Position numbers and translations under genes: made by a program. From NCBI GenBank assembly GCA_947173955.1, contig CAMWHE010000001.1, positions 124,001-188,000 on the forward strand: a stretch of 64,000 bases of DNA, given 5' to 3'. Under the pieces are notes generated by a model that saw nothing but the letters and a program-made list of their open reading frames with translations, had not been told where the DNA came from and searched no databases. This DNA comes from an uncultured Bacteroidales bacterium. Lineage in GTDB: Bacteria > Bacteroidota > Bacteroidia > Bacteroidales > Muribaculaceae. Shown here in pieces: positions 9,882-19,843 of this stretch. The stretch's first letter is position 1. Each line of letters opens with the position of its first letter.

Positions 9882-10988
9882 ATGAGCAAACTTCATCTTT
9901 TCAATCCAGAAAACGATCTCGCCCTAGCCACAGATATGCCCCACTTCACGCCTCCACGGGCTGCGATTCAGCTTGCCGACTCTCTTGCATGCCTGCCTGC
10001 ATGGTGGGCAGACCCGGGAGATTTGATCGTATGCGATAACGAGGATGCAGAATGGCTCACATCTGTCAATCCAGAGATTAAACAATTCGATGGAAGTTTC
10101 CAGCCTGATAGCTTAGCCCCTTGGGGATGGTCGAGATATACACGCCAACTCTTCTCTCTAAAAGGCGTTGATACGACATTACTCCCCTCAGATGCCAAGC
10201 TCAACGAAATAAGAGCTCTAAGCCATCGCCGTCTGACAGCTGAAATATACGCGACTCTGAAAAATGAAAAACTCCCCTACCCGCTCCCGCCTGCTCCTCG
10301 GGAAGTAAGCGACATCGACGTCATTGTACGCAGTCTTGAGCGTGGCGACACCCTCTATATAAAATCACCTTGGTCGGGAAGCGGACGCGGGATAATCAAC
10401 ACTTCTACCACAACGGCAGCACAAGCTGTACGCCTTGCGCAAGGTATAATCCGTCGGCAGGGAAGCGTTATGGTCGAATATGCGCTCGACAAAGTGGCAG
10501 ATTTCGCAATGCTTTTTGACATTACATCCCATAAGGCTGTATTCAAAGGCTTATCTTTGTTTTATAATGAATCCTATTCAACTTATTCAGGTAATATACT
10601 TGGGTCACCCGAATATCTGAAAGCAAAGCTATGCAAATATATTACCTCCAAATATCTGAATGCGACTCTTGATGCGGTAAGCGAAGCTCTCGGCAGAACT
10701 CTGCCAGGCCGATATGAAGGTCCTGTAGGAGTTGATATGATGATTTACCGGTTACCCGACGGCTCATTCAGCATCGCACCATGTGTCGAAGTCAACCTGA
10801 GGATGACGATGGGGCGTGTAGCTCACGAGCTATATTCGCGGCATCTCCCGGAGGGATTTACAGGGCTGATGCAACTACAACATGGCGATATCCATACCGA
10901 CACCGAGGTATTTCTCAGACTTACCCCATCAGGCAAGCCGTTCGGCATGATAATCAAAGCTCTTTCAGATGCTGATATAGTTTATTGA
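9882..10988 (+). CDS. Conserved hypothetical protein, putative ATP-grasp-like enzyme
   Basis: N-terminal HLFNPENDLALA; IKSPWSGSGRGI resembles an ATP-grasp glycine loop; PCVEVNLRMTMGRVA resembles an ATP-grasp metal-binding motif. Fold assignment is inference. Confidence 0.6.
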   Translation: MSKLHLFNPENDLALATDMPHFTPPRAAIQLADSLACLPAWWADPGDLIVCDNEDAEWLTSVNPEIKQFDGSFQPDSLAPWGWSRYTRQLFSLKGVDTTLLPSDAKLNEIRALSHRRLTAEIYATLKNEKLPYPLPPAPREVSDIDVIVRSLERGDTLYIKSPWSGSGRGIINTSTTTAAQAVRLAQGIIRRQGSVMVEYALDKVADFAMLFDITSHKAVFKGLSLFYNESYSTYSGNILGSPEYLKAKLCKYITSKYLNATLDAVSEALGRTLPGRYEGPVGVDMMIYRLPDGSFSIAPCVEVNLRMTMGRVAHELYSRHLPEGFTGLMQLQHGDIHTDTEVFLRLTPSGKPFGMIIKALSDADIVY

Positions 10989-11529
10989 GCGGAAGGCCCA
11001 TCACATTGTAGTAGCAACCCTCAATCCTTTCTATAGCGATATACCCGATCCACTCCTGAATGCCATAAGCGCCAGCCTTATCAAGAGGACGATAGCGGTC
11101 AACATAATAGTCAATCTCAGAAGGAGTCAGTTCCGCGAACTTCACAAAAGTTACGTCGGAAAAAGCTACGCTCTTATCGCGGGTAGTCAATGTCACACCT
11201 GTCACCACCTTGTGTGTCGCGCCACTCATCATATGGAGCATCCGGCGTGCTTCTTCTTCAGAATGAGGCTTTCCCAGAACATGACCGTCAAGAATTACTA
11301 TTGTATCGGCCGTCACAAGCACCTCATCATCGGCAAGCTTGGAACAGTCATAGGCATCACGCTTCTTCGCGGCGATATACTGCGGTACACTTTCTGCCGG
11401 AAGATCAGTGGGATAGCTCTCGTCGACATCATGTAGTTCCACGATTTTTGTATCGGCATCAAGCGACGCCAACAGCTCGCGACGGCGTGGCGAAGCGCTT
11501 GCAAGGAGAAGTTTCTTATCATTCAGCAT
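10954..11529 (-). CDS. maf: Maf family nucleoside triphosphate pyrophosphatase
   Basis: LLLASASPRRRELLASL, VTADTIVILDGHVLGKP, DKAGAYGIQEWIGYIAIERIEGCYYNVMGLP. Confidence 0.95.
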   Translation of the reverse strand: MLNDKKLLLASASPRRRELLASLDADTKIVELHDVDESYPTDLPAESVPQYIAAKKRDAYDCSKLADDEVLVTADTIVILDGHVLGKPHSEEEARRMLHMMSGATHKVVTGVTLTTRDKSVAFSDVTFVKFAELTPSEIDYYVDRYRPLDKAGAYGIQEWIGYIAIERIEGCYYNVMGLPLNKLYQHLKEL

Positions 11530-11548
11530 AGCTACTCCTGTTTACCCG

Positions 11549-12073
11549 TTACCATCCGAAAGCCTTTGCCTTGCTCATCCACTGGCCGCGATCGCGGAGG
11601 ATCTCCTCAATTAGTTCGCGTGCAACACCATATCCTCCGTCTGCCGAGGTAATATAACGGGCAATATTCTTAATATCAATCGCAGCATCAGCCGGTGCTA
11701 CAGGCAGTCCCACAAATGACATACACTCATAATCGGGTATGTCATCGCCGACATAGGCTACCTCATCAGCCTCCAGATCGTTGGCTTTCATCCACTTCTG
11801 CAATGTAGGGAGCTTCATACCGGCTTTGGTGTAGACATCTGTAATCCCAAGTGAATTATATCTGACCCGCACTGCTTCGCTGTCTGCGCCGGTTATTATG
11901 CATAATTTCAGTCCATGTTTTACAGCAAGCTGCAGTGCGTAGCCATCCTTTATGTTGGCCATTCGCGTAGGAACTCCGTCGGCACTCAGAGGAATAGTCG
12001 AAGGCGACAGGACGCCGTCAACATCAAATACGATGCCTTTTATCTTGTCTAACTGATAATCAATTTTGCTCAT
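11549..12073 (-). CDS. KdsC-like HAD family phosphatase (3-deoxy-manno-octulosonate-8-phosphatase type)
   Basis: IKGIVFDVDGVLSP, ITGADSEAVRVR, VAYVGDDIPDYECM, GLPVAPADAA. Confidence 0.9.
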   Translation of the reverse strand: MSKIDYQLDKIKGIVFDVDGVLSPSTIPLSADGVPTRMANIKDGYALQLAVKHGLKLCIITGADSEAVRVRYNSLGITDVYTKAGMKLPTLQKWMKANDLEADEVAYVGDDIPDYECMSFVGLPVAPADAAIDIKNIARYITSADGGYGVARELIEEILRDRGQWMSKAKAFGW

Positions 12074-12845
12074 CGGTATATCGCTTAATAATTTTTTCTG
12101 ACAGAAGAGCGTACAACTCCCGCTTTTCTCCTGAAAGCATCTTCAGATGCTCATTGATTATATGACGGTCGCCCCGCCGTGCCGGTCCGGTCTGAGCCTC
12201 CGCCGGCGACATCCGTTCAAGTTTACGCAAAGTCTCCTTAAGCAGCGGCCGTAGAAATTCAATTCCGAGCCCGGACTCCTTGAGCAACTCATCAGCTTCA
12301 GTCCACATCAGATTGACAAAATTGCAGGCAAACACGGCCGCTACATGGAGCTGCTTGCGCAAATTACTGTCCGCCGGAGCCACATTATCCGAAATGGCAG
12401 AAGCAAGTTTTTTCAGAAATTCAGTAGTCTGAGAGTCGCACCCTTCAACGAAAACAGGCACTTCACGCACATCAATCTGCAGATCGCGCGAAAAAGTCTG
12501 CAATGGATAGAAGACACCGTAATGCGACTTATGCCCGGAGAATATTGTCATCGGCACACTCCCCGACGTATGAGCCCATATCCCCCCCAAGGATTGCGGG
12601 GTAGAAGTCACTACTTGCTCTATCACATCATCCTTGACTGCAATCAGATACAGATCGGCATCAGGCGTAATGTTACTTAAAGAGTCGGTAAAGTACGCAC
12701 ATCCGCACTTCTCTGCGAGCGTTGCGGCATTGTTTATATTGTGACTATAGATCTGTACGATTCTGACCATATGGGACAGCGCAATGCCAAGGTGAGTAGC
12801 CACATTGCCCGAACCTATCAGGCATACTTTCAGCGCTGGCTCCAT
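12060..12845 (-). CDS. Rossmann-like / DUF2520 domain protein
   Basis: VCLIGSGNVATHLGIAL Rossmann motif; HTSGSVPM; FYPLQTFSRD; C-terminal TGPARRGDRHIINEHL is typical of DUF2520 proteins. Start set at MEPALKV. Confidence 0.85.
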   Translation of the reverse strand: MEPALKVCLIGSGNVATHLGIALSHMVRIVQIYSHNINNAATLAEKCGCAYFTDSLSNITPDADLYLIAVKDDVIEQVVTSTPQSLGGIWAHTSGSVPMTIFSGHKSHYGVFYPLQTFSRDLQIDVREVPVFVEGCDSQTTEFLKKLASAISDNVAPADSNLRKQLHVAAVFACNFVNLMWTEADELLKESGLGIEFLRPLLKETLRKLERMSPAEAQTGPARRGDRHIINEHLKMLSGEKRELYALLSEKIIKRYTDEQN

Positions 12846-13366
12846 TGGCCTACATGTACGTTTTCCCACTTAAGCTTGTCGACAGCAGCCGGTTTACGCT
12901 CCTCGGCAGGATGACCGAATGCCAGGATACACACTACGGGGAGCGTATCAGGCATACCGAGAGCCTCCTGAACATACTCCTCTGCCGGCATACCGTCAAA
13001 TCCATAGCGATCGCGCACCTGAATCCATACAGACCCGAGTCCGAGATCAGCCGCCTGTAGCTGCATATACGAAGCTGCTACCGACGCATCTTCAATCCAC
13101 GGCTCGGTAGCTGTTGGATCTACAGCTACGACTACAGCCATGCTGCACCGGGCTATCGGCTCGGCAGCACGCTCTTTGCAATGGCTCAGACGCTCAAGCA
13201 TGTCGCGATCATCGACAACGACAAACTGCCATGCACGCGAACTCTTCGACGTCGGAGCGAGCAGACCGGCTTCAAGTATCAGCCTGACGCTTTCGGCATC
13301 TATCTGTTCATCAGTAAAATGGCGTATGCTTCTACGCTTTACCAGAAGGTCGTGTAGATTTTCCAT
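12830..13366 (-). CDS. Nitroreductase family protein
   Basis: LLVKRRSIRHFTDEQI, LLAPTSKSSRAWQFVVV, AAADLGLGSVWIQ-type motifs. Confidence 0.92.
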   Translation of the reverse strand: MENLHDLLVKRRSIRHFTDEQIDAESVRLILEAGLLAPTSKSSRAWQFVVVDDRDMLERLSHCKERAAEPIARCSMAVVVAVDPTATEPWIEDASVAASYMQLQAADLGLGSVWIQVRDRYGFDGMPAEEYVQEALGMPDTLPVVCILAFGHPAEERKPAAVDKLKWENVHVGQWSQR

Positions 13367-13395
13367 AAGGCTATGATATTTTCAAAAGCTCAAAA

Positions 13396-14385
13396 TTATT
13401 TCCTGTTATATACCCACGCATCCGGGAAACGCCCCATAAGATCCTGATCAACGGCTGAAGAGTAGCTGTTCCCGGCCTTCACCCATACACGGTAGCGCCC
13501 ATCGGCTATGAGTATTGATGCCTCGCGGAGGCTATTATCGGATATGAACTGTTCCGCAAGCTCATTCGTAGGAAGCGATGCGACGATCAGATAGTACTTA
13601 TAGTCTGAAATATCTTCTGTAACAACCGACTCCGAGTGATTAGTTTTCAACGGATCAGCCAGGTCTGCCTCGACTACTGATTCCTCCGACGTAACGCTTT
13701 CTTCTGACTCAACAATCTCATCAACAACCGTGATGTCTTCCACATCAGTAAAATCTGCTATTATATCATTTGTCGGGATTTCATCGTCGGCAGCCATCGA
13801 TACTCTCAGATCCGGGAGAAATGAAGCTTTCATCACTCCCTCACCTACTCTGGCAGGATTGTAAAGTGTAAAACCGGCAATAAATATAATGGCAACGGCG
13901 GCTGCTATACGTGAAGCTGTCGAAGAGAAGCGCGAAATCATCGGCACTACATTTTCAGCCTGCTCATCGTCGGAAGTTATTTCTTCTGACTGAGGTTTAA
14001 GGTAAATATCCTTTAGACGGTAGTCCGCTGATTCAGCTTCAAAAGTAATCGCGCCTTCAGTCATGACAAATCTGCCGAGCGTTCCTAACAAAAACTGGCC
14101 GTCGAAATCGAGCTGAGCTCTCAGCGCTGACACCTCGTCAGTCACGATGCGCACTGCCTCAGTGTATCTCACACCGTCGCGACGAGATATCGAGCTTGCA
14201 ATCAGCCCGTCATCAAATGTTATGTCCCCATTGAATGACAATTCGCGGCATGGGGCTGTGACCACATCCTTAGTTTCATCATAATATGCAGGCACATACC
14301 GCGTTACCAGGGCTCCAAAGCCCGGAATAATAACGCAGTCATGGTGCATTATAAGGTATTCGATATGTCGGACAAGCTCACTCAT
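13396..14385 (-). CDS. HU-CCDC81-type domain protein with C-terminal SPOR-like domain
   Basis: N-terminal IEYLIMHHDCVIIPGFGALVTRYVPAYYDE is typical of bacterial HU-CCDC81. It has a central TM segment, an acidic linker, and a C-terminal YYLIVASLPTNELAEQFI...YRVWVKAG SPOR-like repeat. Confidence 0.82.
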   Translation of the reverse strand: MSELVRHIEYLIMHHDCVIIPGFGALVTRYVPAYYDETKDVVTAPCRELSFNGDITFDDGLIASSISRRDGVRYTEAVRIVTDEVSALRAQLDFDGQFLLGTLGRFVMTEGAITFEAESADYRLKDIYLKPQSEEITSDDEQAENVVPMISRFSSTASRIAAAVAIIFIAGFTLYNPARVGEGVMKASFLPDLRVSMAADDEIPTNDIIADFTDVEDITVVDEIVESEESVTSEESVVEADLADPLKTNHSESVVTEDISDYKYYLIVASLPTNELAEQFISDNSLREASILIADGRYRVWVKAGNSYSSAVDQDLMGRFPDAWVYNRK

Positions 14386-14490
14386 ACAGACTGCAAAGAT
14401 AAAAATTTTTCACTTTCTATTCAAATAATAGCCGTACAAAACGGAGCTTATGTTATCTTTGCAATCCATACTTATCTATTTCATAGACTC

Positions 14491-15312
14491 ATGCACAAAG
14501 TATATTTTTTTATAACATTTCTCTGCGTCTGTCTCGGCGCATCGGCCGAAAGCCAGTACATCCGTCTTGTAGACCGCGCGGATAAAGCCATAGCCGACGG
14601 CGACTACAAACAAGCCATAGCCCTGCTGGGGGAAGCTCTCCGCACCGAGCCCGACAATTCGGGCAACGTAATGCTGCTGTCCAATATCGGTATGCTACAT
14701 TATTATACCGGTAATGATTCGCTTGCCATACATACCCTCTCTCTCGCCCACGACATCGCGCCGCAGTCAGTCACCATTCTGTCCAACCGCGCCAAAGTGC
14801 TCAAGGAGACCGGTCACTACGCCGCGGCAATACGCGACTATGACACAATAATCGCGATTGACTCGACACTTTATGCTCCTCATCTCCATAAAGGCGTAAT
14901 CTACCTCTCCGCAGGCGATACTGAAGCTGCTTCAACCGAATTACGCCGAGTCGAGACTATGACTGATGCGACCAAATCCCTGGAATGCAGCGCTGCACTG
15001 GCGTGGCTCGCCTCAATGACCGACAACCGGGACGACGCACTTAAATACTATTCCGCCCTGATCAATCTTGAGCCATCCGCTGAGTTTTATGCGGCCCGAG
15101 CCATGTGCTATGTCAATCAGGAAAACTATCCGGACGCATCTACCGATATCGCCGAAGCCATCCGCCTTGACCCCGACTGTGCGGAGATATATGTAGCCCG
15201 CGCCTGTCTCAACAAGAAAATGTACCGTAACGACGACTCGCTCTCAGATGCGCAGAAAGCTATCGAGCTCGGCGCCGACTCCCGCCGCGTCCGCTCCCTC
15301 CTCAACCTTTGA
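14491..15312 (+). CDS. Secreted tetratricopeptide repeat protein
   Basis: Signal peptide MHKVYFFITFLCVCLGASA followed by several TPR units. Start placed inside the ORF 14341..15312. Confidence 0.85.
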   Translation: MHKVYFFITFLCVCLGASAESQYIRLVDRADKAIADGDYKQAIALLGEALRTEPDNSGNVMLLSNIGMLHYYTGNDSLAIHTLSLAHDIAPQSVTILSNRAKVLKETGHYAAAIRDYDTIIAIDSTLYAPHLHKGVIYLSAGDTEAASTELRRVETMTDATKSLECSAALAWLASMTDNRDDALKYYSALINLEPSAEFYAARAMCYVNQENYPDASTDIAEAIRLDPDCAEIYVARACLNKKMYRNDDSLSDAQKAIELGADSRRVRSLLNL

Positions 15313-15332
15313 GTCAAAACGTATCATACAAA

Positions 15333-15362
15333 AGGCGGCTACGTTTTGATCCGTAGTCGCCT
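15333..15362. terminator. Inverted repeat / putative bidirectional terminator between convergent genes
   Basis: aggcggctacg...cgtagtcgcct hairpin with one G-T pair. Confidence 0.6.
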
Positions 15363-15383
15363 CTATAATTCTATATATGGTTC

Positions 15384-15929
15384 TTAGAGCCTTTTAAGCT
15401 CAATATCCTGACCATTAAATGTTGCTGTCAGTTTATTTCCTTTGATCCTAACATTCTGGAGCTGCTGTTCCATATTTACCATTGATGATTTTACCTGCTC
15501 CATTGCCAATTCAACCAATTCATCTGTCACGCCCTCCATCTCAAATTTTGAGAAACTAAAATTTGAAGCAGAGAAAGTGAAACTTATTACTCCATCCTCA
15601 TACCTGTAGTCGCTCGTACCATTGCCGACAATCTCCATCGCAGGATATTTACTTGACATCTGAATAGTCTGTTCGACTTTACCATCACTCATAAAATCAT
15701 ATATAGTGACAGCTTCAACACCAGACTCATTGACAATTTGTTCCCACTTGCCGATAAGATCGGTATCGGCTTTTGAAGTTTTACCCGAGCATGCTGTCAA
15801 TGACTCATTGACATTTTGTTCCCACTTGCCGATAAGATCGGTATCGGCTTTTGAAGTTTTACCCGAGCATGCTGTCAATGCAACCAGCACAATACACAGA
15901 CAGGCTGTAAAATACAATAACCTTTTCAT
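15384..15929 (-). CDS. Small lipoprotein with internal 26-aa tandem duplication
   Basis: Signal peptide MKRLLYFTACLCIVLVALTAC; LTACSGKTSKADTDLIGKWEQ[N/I]VNES occurs twice in tandem. Confidence 0.75.
   Translation of the reverse strand: MKRLLYFTACLCIVLVALTACSGKTSKADTDLIGKWEQNVNESLTACSGKTSKADTDLIGKWEQIVNESGVEAVTIYDFMSDGKVEQTIQMSSKYPAMEIVGNGTSDYRYEDGVISFTFSASNFSFSKFEMEGVTDELVELAMEQVKSSMVNMEQQLQNVRIKGNKLTATFNGQDIELKRL
15724..15879. repeat. Tandem duplication of a 78-bp unit (2 copies, 77/78 identical)
   Basis: 15724..15801 and 15802..15879 are identical except one base (gacaatttg vs gacattttg). Confidence 0.97.
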
Positions 15930-15961
15930 AACGTATTTACATTTAGATTCTACACTATCAT

Positions 15962-17485
15962 TTATTCCCACTCGATTGTGGATGGCGGTTTTGAGGAGAT
16001 GTCATAGCATACGCGGTTTATGCCGCGGACATGATTGATGATGTCGTTTGACACTTTTGCAAGGAATTCGTAAGGGAGATGAGCCCAGTCGGCTGTCATG
16101 GCATCTGTCGAAGTGACGGCACGGAGTGCTACAGCTCGTTCGTAGGTGCGCTCATCACCCATGACTCCTACGCTCTGCACAGGCAGAAGGATTACGCCGG
16201 CCTGCCATACTTTGTCATACAGGCCCCAGTCGCGGAGTCCCTGTATAAAGATATGATCGGCTTCCTGAAGGATAGAAACTTTCTCACGTGTGATATCGCC
16301 GAGGATGCGGACAGCAAGTCCGGGTCCGGGGAAGGGATGGCGTTTGATAAGATGTTCAGGCATTCCGAGCTGACGACCGACGGCGCGTACTTCATCCTTG
16401 AATAGAAGACGAAGAGGCTCACAAAGCTTCAGATTCATACGCTCGGGGAGTCCGCCAACGTTGTGATGGCTCTTGATGACAGTACCGGTAATCGATAAGG
16501 ACTCGATACAGTCCGGGTAAATCGTGCCCTGGGCAAGCCATTTGACATCCTTGATCTTGTGAGCTTCAGCATCAAAGACATCGATAAAACCGGCGCCGAT
16601 TATTTTGCGCTTACGCTCGGGATCTGTCACTCCGGCGAGCTCGCTGAAGAATTTTTCGCTCGCATCCACGCCAATCACATTGAGTCCGAGACACTCGTAA
16701 TCGTTGAGCACATTCTTGAACTCATCTTTACGGAGCATACCGTGGTCAACAAATATGCAGGTGAGATTCTTACCGATAGCCTTGTTGAGAAGAACGGCCG
16801 CAACCGAAGAGTCGACACCGCCACTGAGTCCGAGCACGACCTTGTCGTTGCCAAGCTGCTCGCGGAGCTGTTTTACAGTCGATTCGATAAATGCATCAGC
16901 ATTCCAGTCCTGCTTGCCACCGCAGATATCCACAACAAAATTTTTCAGCAACTGCAGTCCACAGGTTGAGTGAAACACTTCGGGATGGAACTGCACGCCC
17001 CAGAGAGGGAGCGATTCCGACTGATAGGCAGCAATCTTTACCTTGTCGGTCGAAGCAACGATCTTGAAATCGTCCGGTATGGCCGTGATAGTGTCGCCGT
17101 GGCTCATCCATACCTGAGCACCCTCTTCGATGCCTGCCATAAGCGGACACTGATGATCAACATAGGTCAGATTGGCACGACCGTACTCGCGCGAGTTGGC
17201 CGGTTCTACATTTCCGCCTCCCTGATAGGCCATCATCTGGGCTCCGTAGCAGATCCCCAGCAACGGCAACCGACCTTTGATAGCCGACAGATCTGTCTTG
17301 AATGCTTTCTCATCATAGACTGAGAATGGAGAGCCGGAAAGAATGACGCCGATCACTGTCTGGTCTTCATGCGGAAACTTGTTATATGGTACAATCTCAC
17401 AGTACATATTCAGTTCCCTCACCCGTCGCGCAATAAGCTGGGTGGTCTGAGAACCGAAGTCAAGGATAATAATTTTTTGCTGCAT
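15962..17485 (-). CDS. guaA: GMP synthase (glutamine-hydrolyzing)
   Basis: [64 protein letters not shown]-terminal PPSTIEWE. Confidence 0.98.
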   Translation of the reverse strand: MQQKIIILDFGSQTTQLIARRVRELNMYCEIVPYNKFPHEDQTVIGVILSGSPFSVYDEKAFKTDLSAIKGRLPLLGICYGAQMMAYQGGGNVEPANSREYGRANLTYVDHQCPLMAGIEEGAQVWMSHGDTITAIPDDFKIVASTDKVKIAAYQSESLPLWGVQFHPEVFHSTCGLQLLKNFVVDICGGKQDWNADAFIESTVKQLREQLGNDKVVLGLSGGVDSSVAAVLLNKAIGKNLTCIFVDHGMLRKDEFKNVLNDYECLGLNVIGVDASEKFFSELAGVTDPERKRKIIGAGFIDVFDAEAHKIKDVKWLAQGTIYPDCIESLSITGTVIKSHHNVGGLPERMNLKLCEPLRLLFKDEVRAVGRQLGMPEHLIKRHPFPGPGLAVRILGDITREKVSILQEADHIFIQGLRDWGLYDKVWQAGVILLPVQSVGVMGDERTYERAVALRAVTSTDAMTADWAHLPYEFLAKVSNDIINHVRGINRVCYDISSKPPSTIEWE

Positions 17486-17517
17486 TACTTTAGATTGTGT
17501 TATGTTTCAATTACAAA

Positions 17518-18582
17518 TTATTCTGTTCGTGTCAGGACAACAAGCGGATTGCCACCCTCATCGCAAAGCACAGCCCGGAGGTCGCCGTCAAGATGCGCCT
17601 GCTCCACCTGTTCAAGCGCCACAAGAAGCGAAGTCTGAATGCCGACATACGGACAGTCTGACTTAGGAACACGCATTCCCTGAAACTGCACCGAGAGCTC
17701 TTTATCAGGATCCTGATATATAGATCCCGTAAAGAGGTTGCATCCGCTGTGACCGTGTACCCTTTTCTCGGGCAGATCTATCACGATCGTAGGAGCATTA
17801 TTGCGGTCAATCTTCTGACCGCGGATCTCCGCCACCTCCCACATACCATTGAGAGCTTCCATGCAATGACGGTGGAGCGTACCAATCTTTCTGTGCTGAT
17901 CATTCATCAACTCAAGGTATTCCTCCTGACGAAGTGAAGTCAGCTTAAAATATCTGGTCTGCTTTATGAGGGCGGAAAGTTCTGACGACTGGGGCATCTC
18001 GGCACAATAGTCCTGTGTAGACACGTGATTATCAAACTGCAGTCTGTCGCTTCCGGAGATGGCATAGTCGCCGTTGATATAGTTACACCCGTTGTAGGCA
18101 TAAAAGCGCTTCTTCGCCGCGTCGAAATATAGCGACGGCCGGTCATCTTCGCCGGGAACACTCTTGCCATAGGCATTGTCGAACATCCACTCGCCGTTGA
18201 GATGCTCAGAAATAGCATTATATTCGGCCTGACGGGCATTATCTGCATGGCGGGATGGTTTCGTACGGGATGACTCCGATGGAGAGTCCACGGTGGAAGA
18301 TGTTGCGATTGCCGGTGCGACAGCTGCTACAGGTTCAGCCGATGTATCGGCGTTATTCTTTTTACGATCATCAGCCTTCTTACTTTTCTTACTGAAAAAA
18401 CGCTGCATTGCGCGGCTGCTGCCCGAATCTTTCTTTGTCTCCTGAGTATTACTGCGGTCGTTCTTCCGGGTGATCGATGACGTCACCGAACTGACGCGAT
18501 CTCCTATCATATCTTTGAATGAAGCACACGAAACCATGCCACACATGGCACCGACGAGCAACATAAACTTAAAAACTCTCAT
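17518..18582 (-). CDS. Lipoprotein with two META-like domains
   Basis: Lipobox GMVSCAS; two copies of a META/HslJ-like module (LNGEWMFDNAYGK...YNGCNYINGDY and LNGMWEVAEIRGQK...HSGCNLFTGSI). Confidence 0.8.
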   Translation of the reverse strand: MRVFKFMLLVGAMCGMVSCASFKDMIGDRVSSVTSSITRKNDRSNTQETKKDSGSSRAMQRFFSKKSKKADDRKKNNADTSAEPVAAVAPAIATSSTVDSPSESSRTKPSRHADNARQAEYNAISEHLNGEWMFDNAYGKSVPGEDDRPSLYFDAAKKRFYAYNGCNYINGDYAISGSDRLQFDNHVSTQDYCAEMPQSSELSALIKQTRYFKLTSLRQEEYLELMNDQHRKIGTLHRHCMEALNGMWEVAEIRGQKIDRNNAPTIVIDLPEKRVHGHSGCNLFTGSIYQDPDKELSVQFQGMRVPKSDCPYVGIQTSLLVALEQVEQAHLDGDLRAVLCDEGGNPLVVLTRTE

Positions 18583-18666
18583 GTACTTTCACAAATTTTT
18601 CACAAAAGTAACTAAATTTGCACGCTGTAGAAAATATTAAAGCGCATTTTTTTCCAACTGTAAGAA

Positions 18667-19251
18667 ATGAACATCTATATTCAGCTCCTACTGACTTTTT
18701 TCAAAATCGGAGCCTTCACGTTCGGAGGCGGCTGGGCTATGATTTCAATTATTGAGAAAGAGATCGTAGACAAACACGGGTGGCTTAAAAGGGAGGAATT
18801 TCTCGACCTTCTGGCGATAGCTCAGGCTATGCCGGGCATACTTGCCGTCAACATCTCGGTAGTTGTCGGCGACCGCCTCAAAGGCGCAAAAGGGAGTATC
18901 GCCTCGGCTATGGGTACTATCCTGCCCTCTTTCCTAATCATACTCTTCATAGCAATATTTCTCACACCCGATACGATCAAGAACAATGAGGTCATATCAT
19001 CTATATTCAAGGGAATAAGGCCGGCGGTAGTAGCTCTGATTATCGCTCCCGTGCTGACCTCGGCCAAATCAGCCGGAATTACATGGCGCACGGTCGCAAT
19101 TCCGACGGCGGTCGCCCTGCTGATATTCTCAGGATGGCCTGTAGTATCAAATCCGATAATCTACATCATTCTCGGAGGTTTGACGGGCTATATCATCTAT
19201 ACACGAAAGGCGGCTACCGAAGCCCGCAAAAGAAAGGAGAGCGGCTTATGA
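18667..19251 (+). CDS. Chromate transporter family protein (half-size, subunit 1)
   Basis: FFKIGAFTFGGGWAMISIIEKEIV, AIAQAMPGILAVNISVVVG. Confidence 0.9.
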   Translation: MNIYIQLLLTFFKIGAFTFGGGWAMISIIEKEIVDKHGWLKREEFLDLLAIAQAMPGILAVNISVVVGDRLKGAKGSIASAMGTILPSFLIILFIAIFLTPDTIKNNEVISSIFKGIRPAVVALIIAPVLTSAKSAGITWRTVAIPTAVALLIFSGWPVVSNPIIYIILGGLTGYIIYTRKAATEARKRKESGL

Positions 19252-19841
19252 TGGTCTACCTGCAACTGCTATGGAGCTATATCAAGATCGGCCTCTTCGG
19301 CTTCGGAGGCGGCTACGCCATGCTCTCACTGATCGAAAGCGAAATCGTCAAGCATGGCGATACACCCTGGTGGGGCATCTCGGAGGTAACTTTCACAGAT
19401 ATTGTCGCTATCTCTCAGATGACACCCGGCCCTATCGGAATTAATTCAGCCACATACATCGGCTATGTCGTACCTACCCAGGCGGAACACAGCGGAGTAA
19501 TCTTCGGCATCCTCGGCTCACTGTTGTGTACCTTTGCGGTCGTGCTTCCCCCGTTTCTACTTGTAATGTATACCAGCCACTTCATCAGCCGGCATAAAGA
19601 CAGTCCGGCTATCAAAGGCATATTCGCCGGACTCCGCCCCGTGGTCGTAGGGCTCATAGCATCAGCGGCGCTCCTGCTGATGAATGGTGACAACTTCGGC
19701 ACAACGCCTACAGAACTGACTGTCAGCATAGCGCTCTGTCTGGCTGCGTTCCTGACAGTCAGATTTACAAAAATACATCCCATTGCCGTCATAGCCGCTT
19801 CCGGTCTGGCGGGCTTCATCACATACTATCTCATTCTCTGA
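19248..19841 (+). CDS. Chromate transporter family protein (half-size, subunit 2)
   Basis: YIKIGLFGFGGGYAMLSLIESEIV, SQMTPGPIGINSATYIGY. ATG at 19248 overlaps the upstream stop by 4 nt. Confidence 0.9.
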   Translation: MMVYLQLLWSYIKIGLFGFGGGYAMLSLIESEIVKHGDTPWWGISEVTFTDIVAISQMTPGPIGINSATYIGYVVPTQAEHSGVIFGILGSLLCTFAVVLPPFLLVMYTSHFISRHKDSPAIKGIFAGLRPVVVGLIASAALLLMNGDNFGTTPTELTVSIALCLAAFLTVRFTKIHPIAVIAASGLAGFITYYLIL

Positions 19842-19843
19842 CT

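Noticed and set aside
19083-19247. N-terminal extension of the second chromate transporter ORF
   Set aside because: Conserved homology starts at MMVYLQLLWSYIKIG (ATG 19248). The upstream residues are an out-of-frame overlap with the first subunit.
18667-19841. Split chromate transporter as a frameshifted pseudogene
   Set aside because: Both halves have complete N-terminal FGGG motifs and a 4-nt stop/start overlap, which is the normal two-subunit form.
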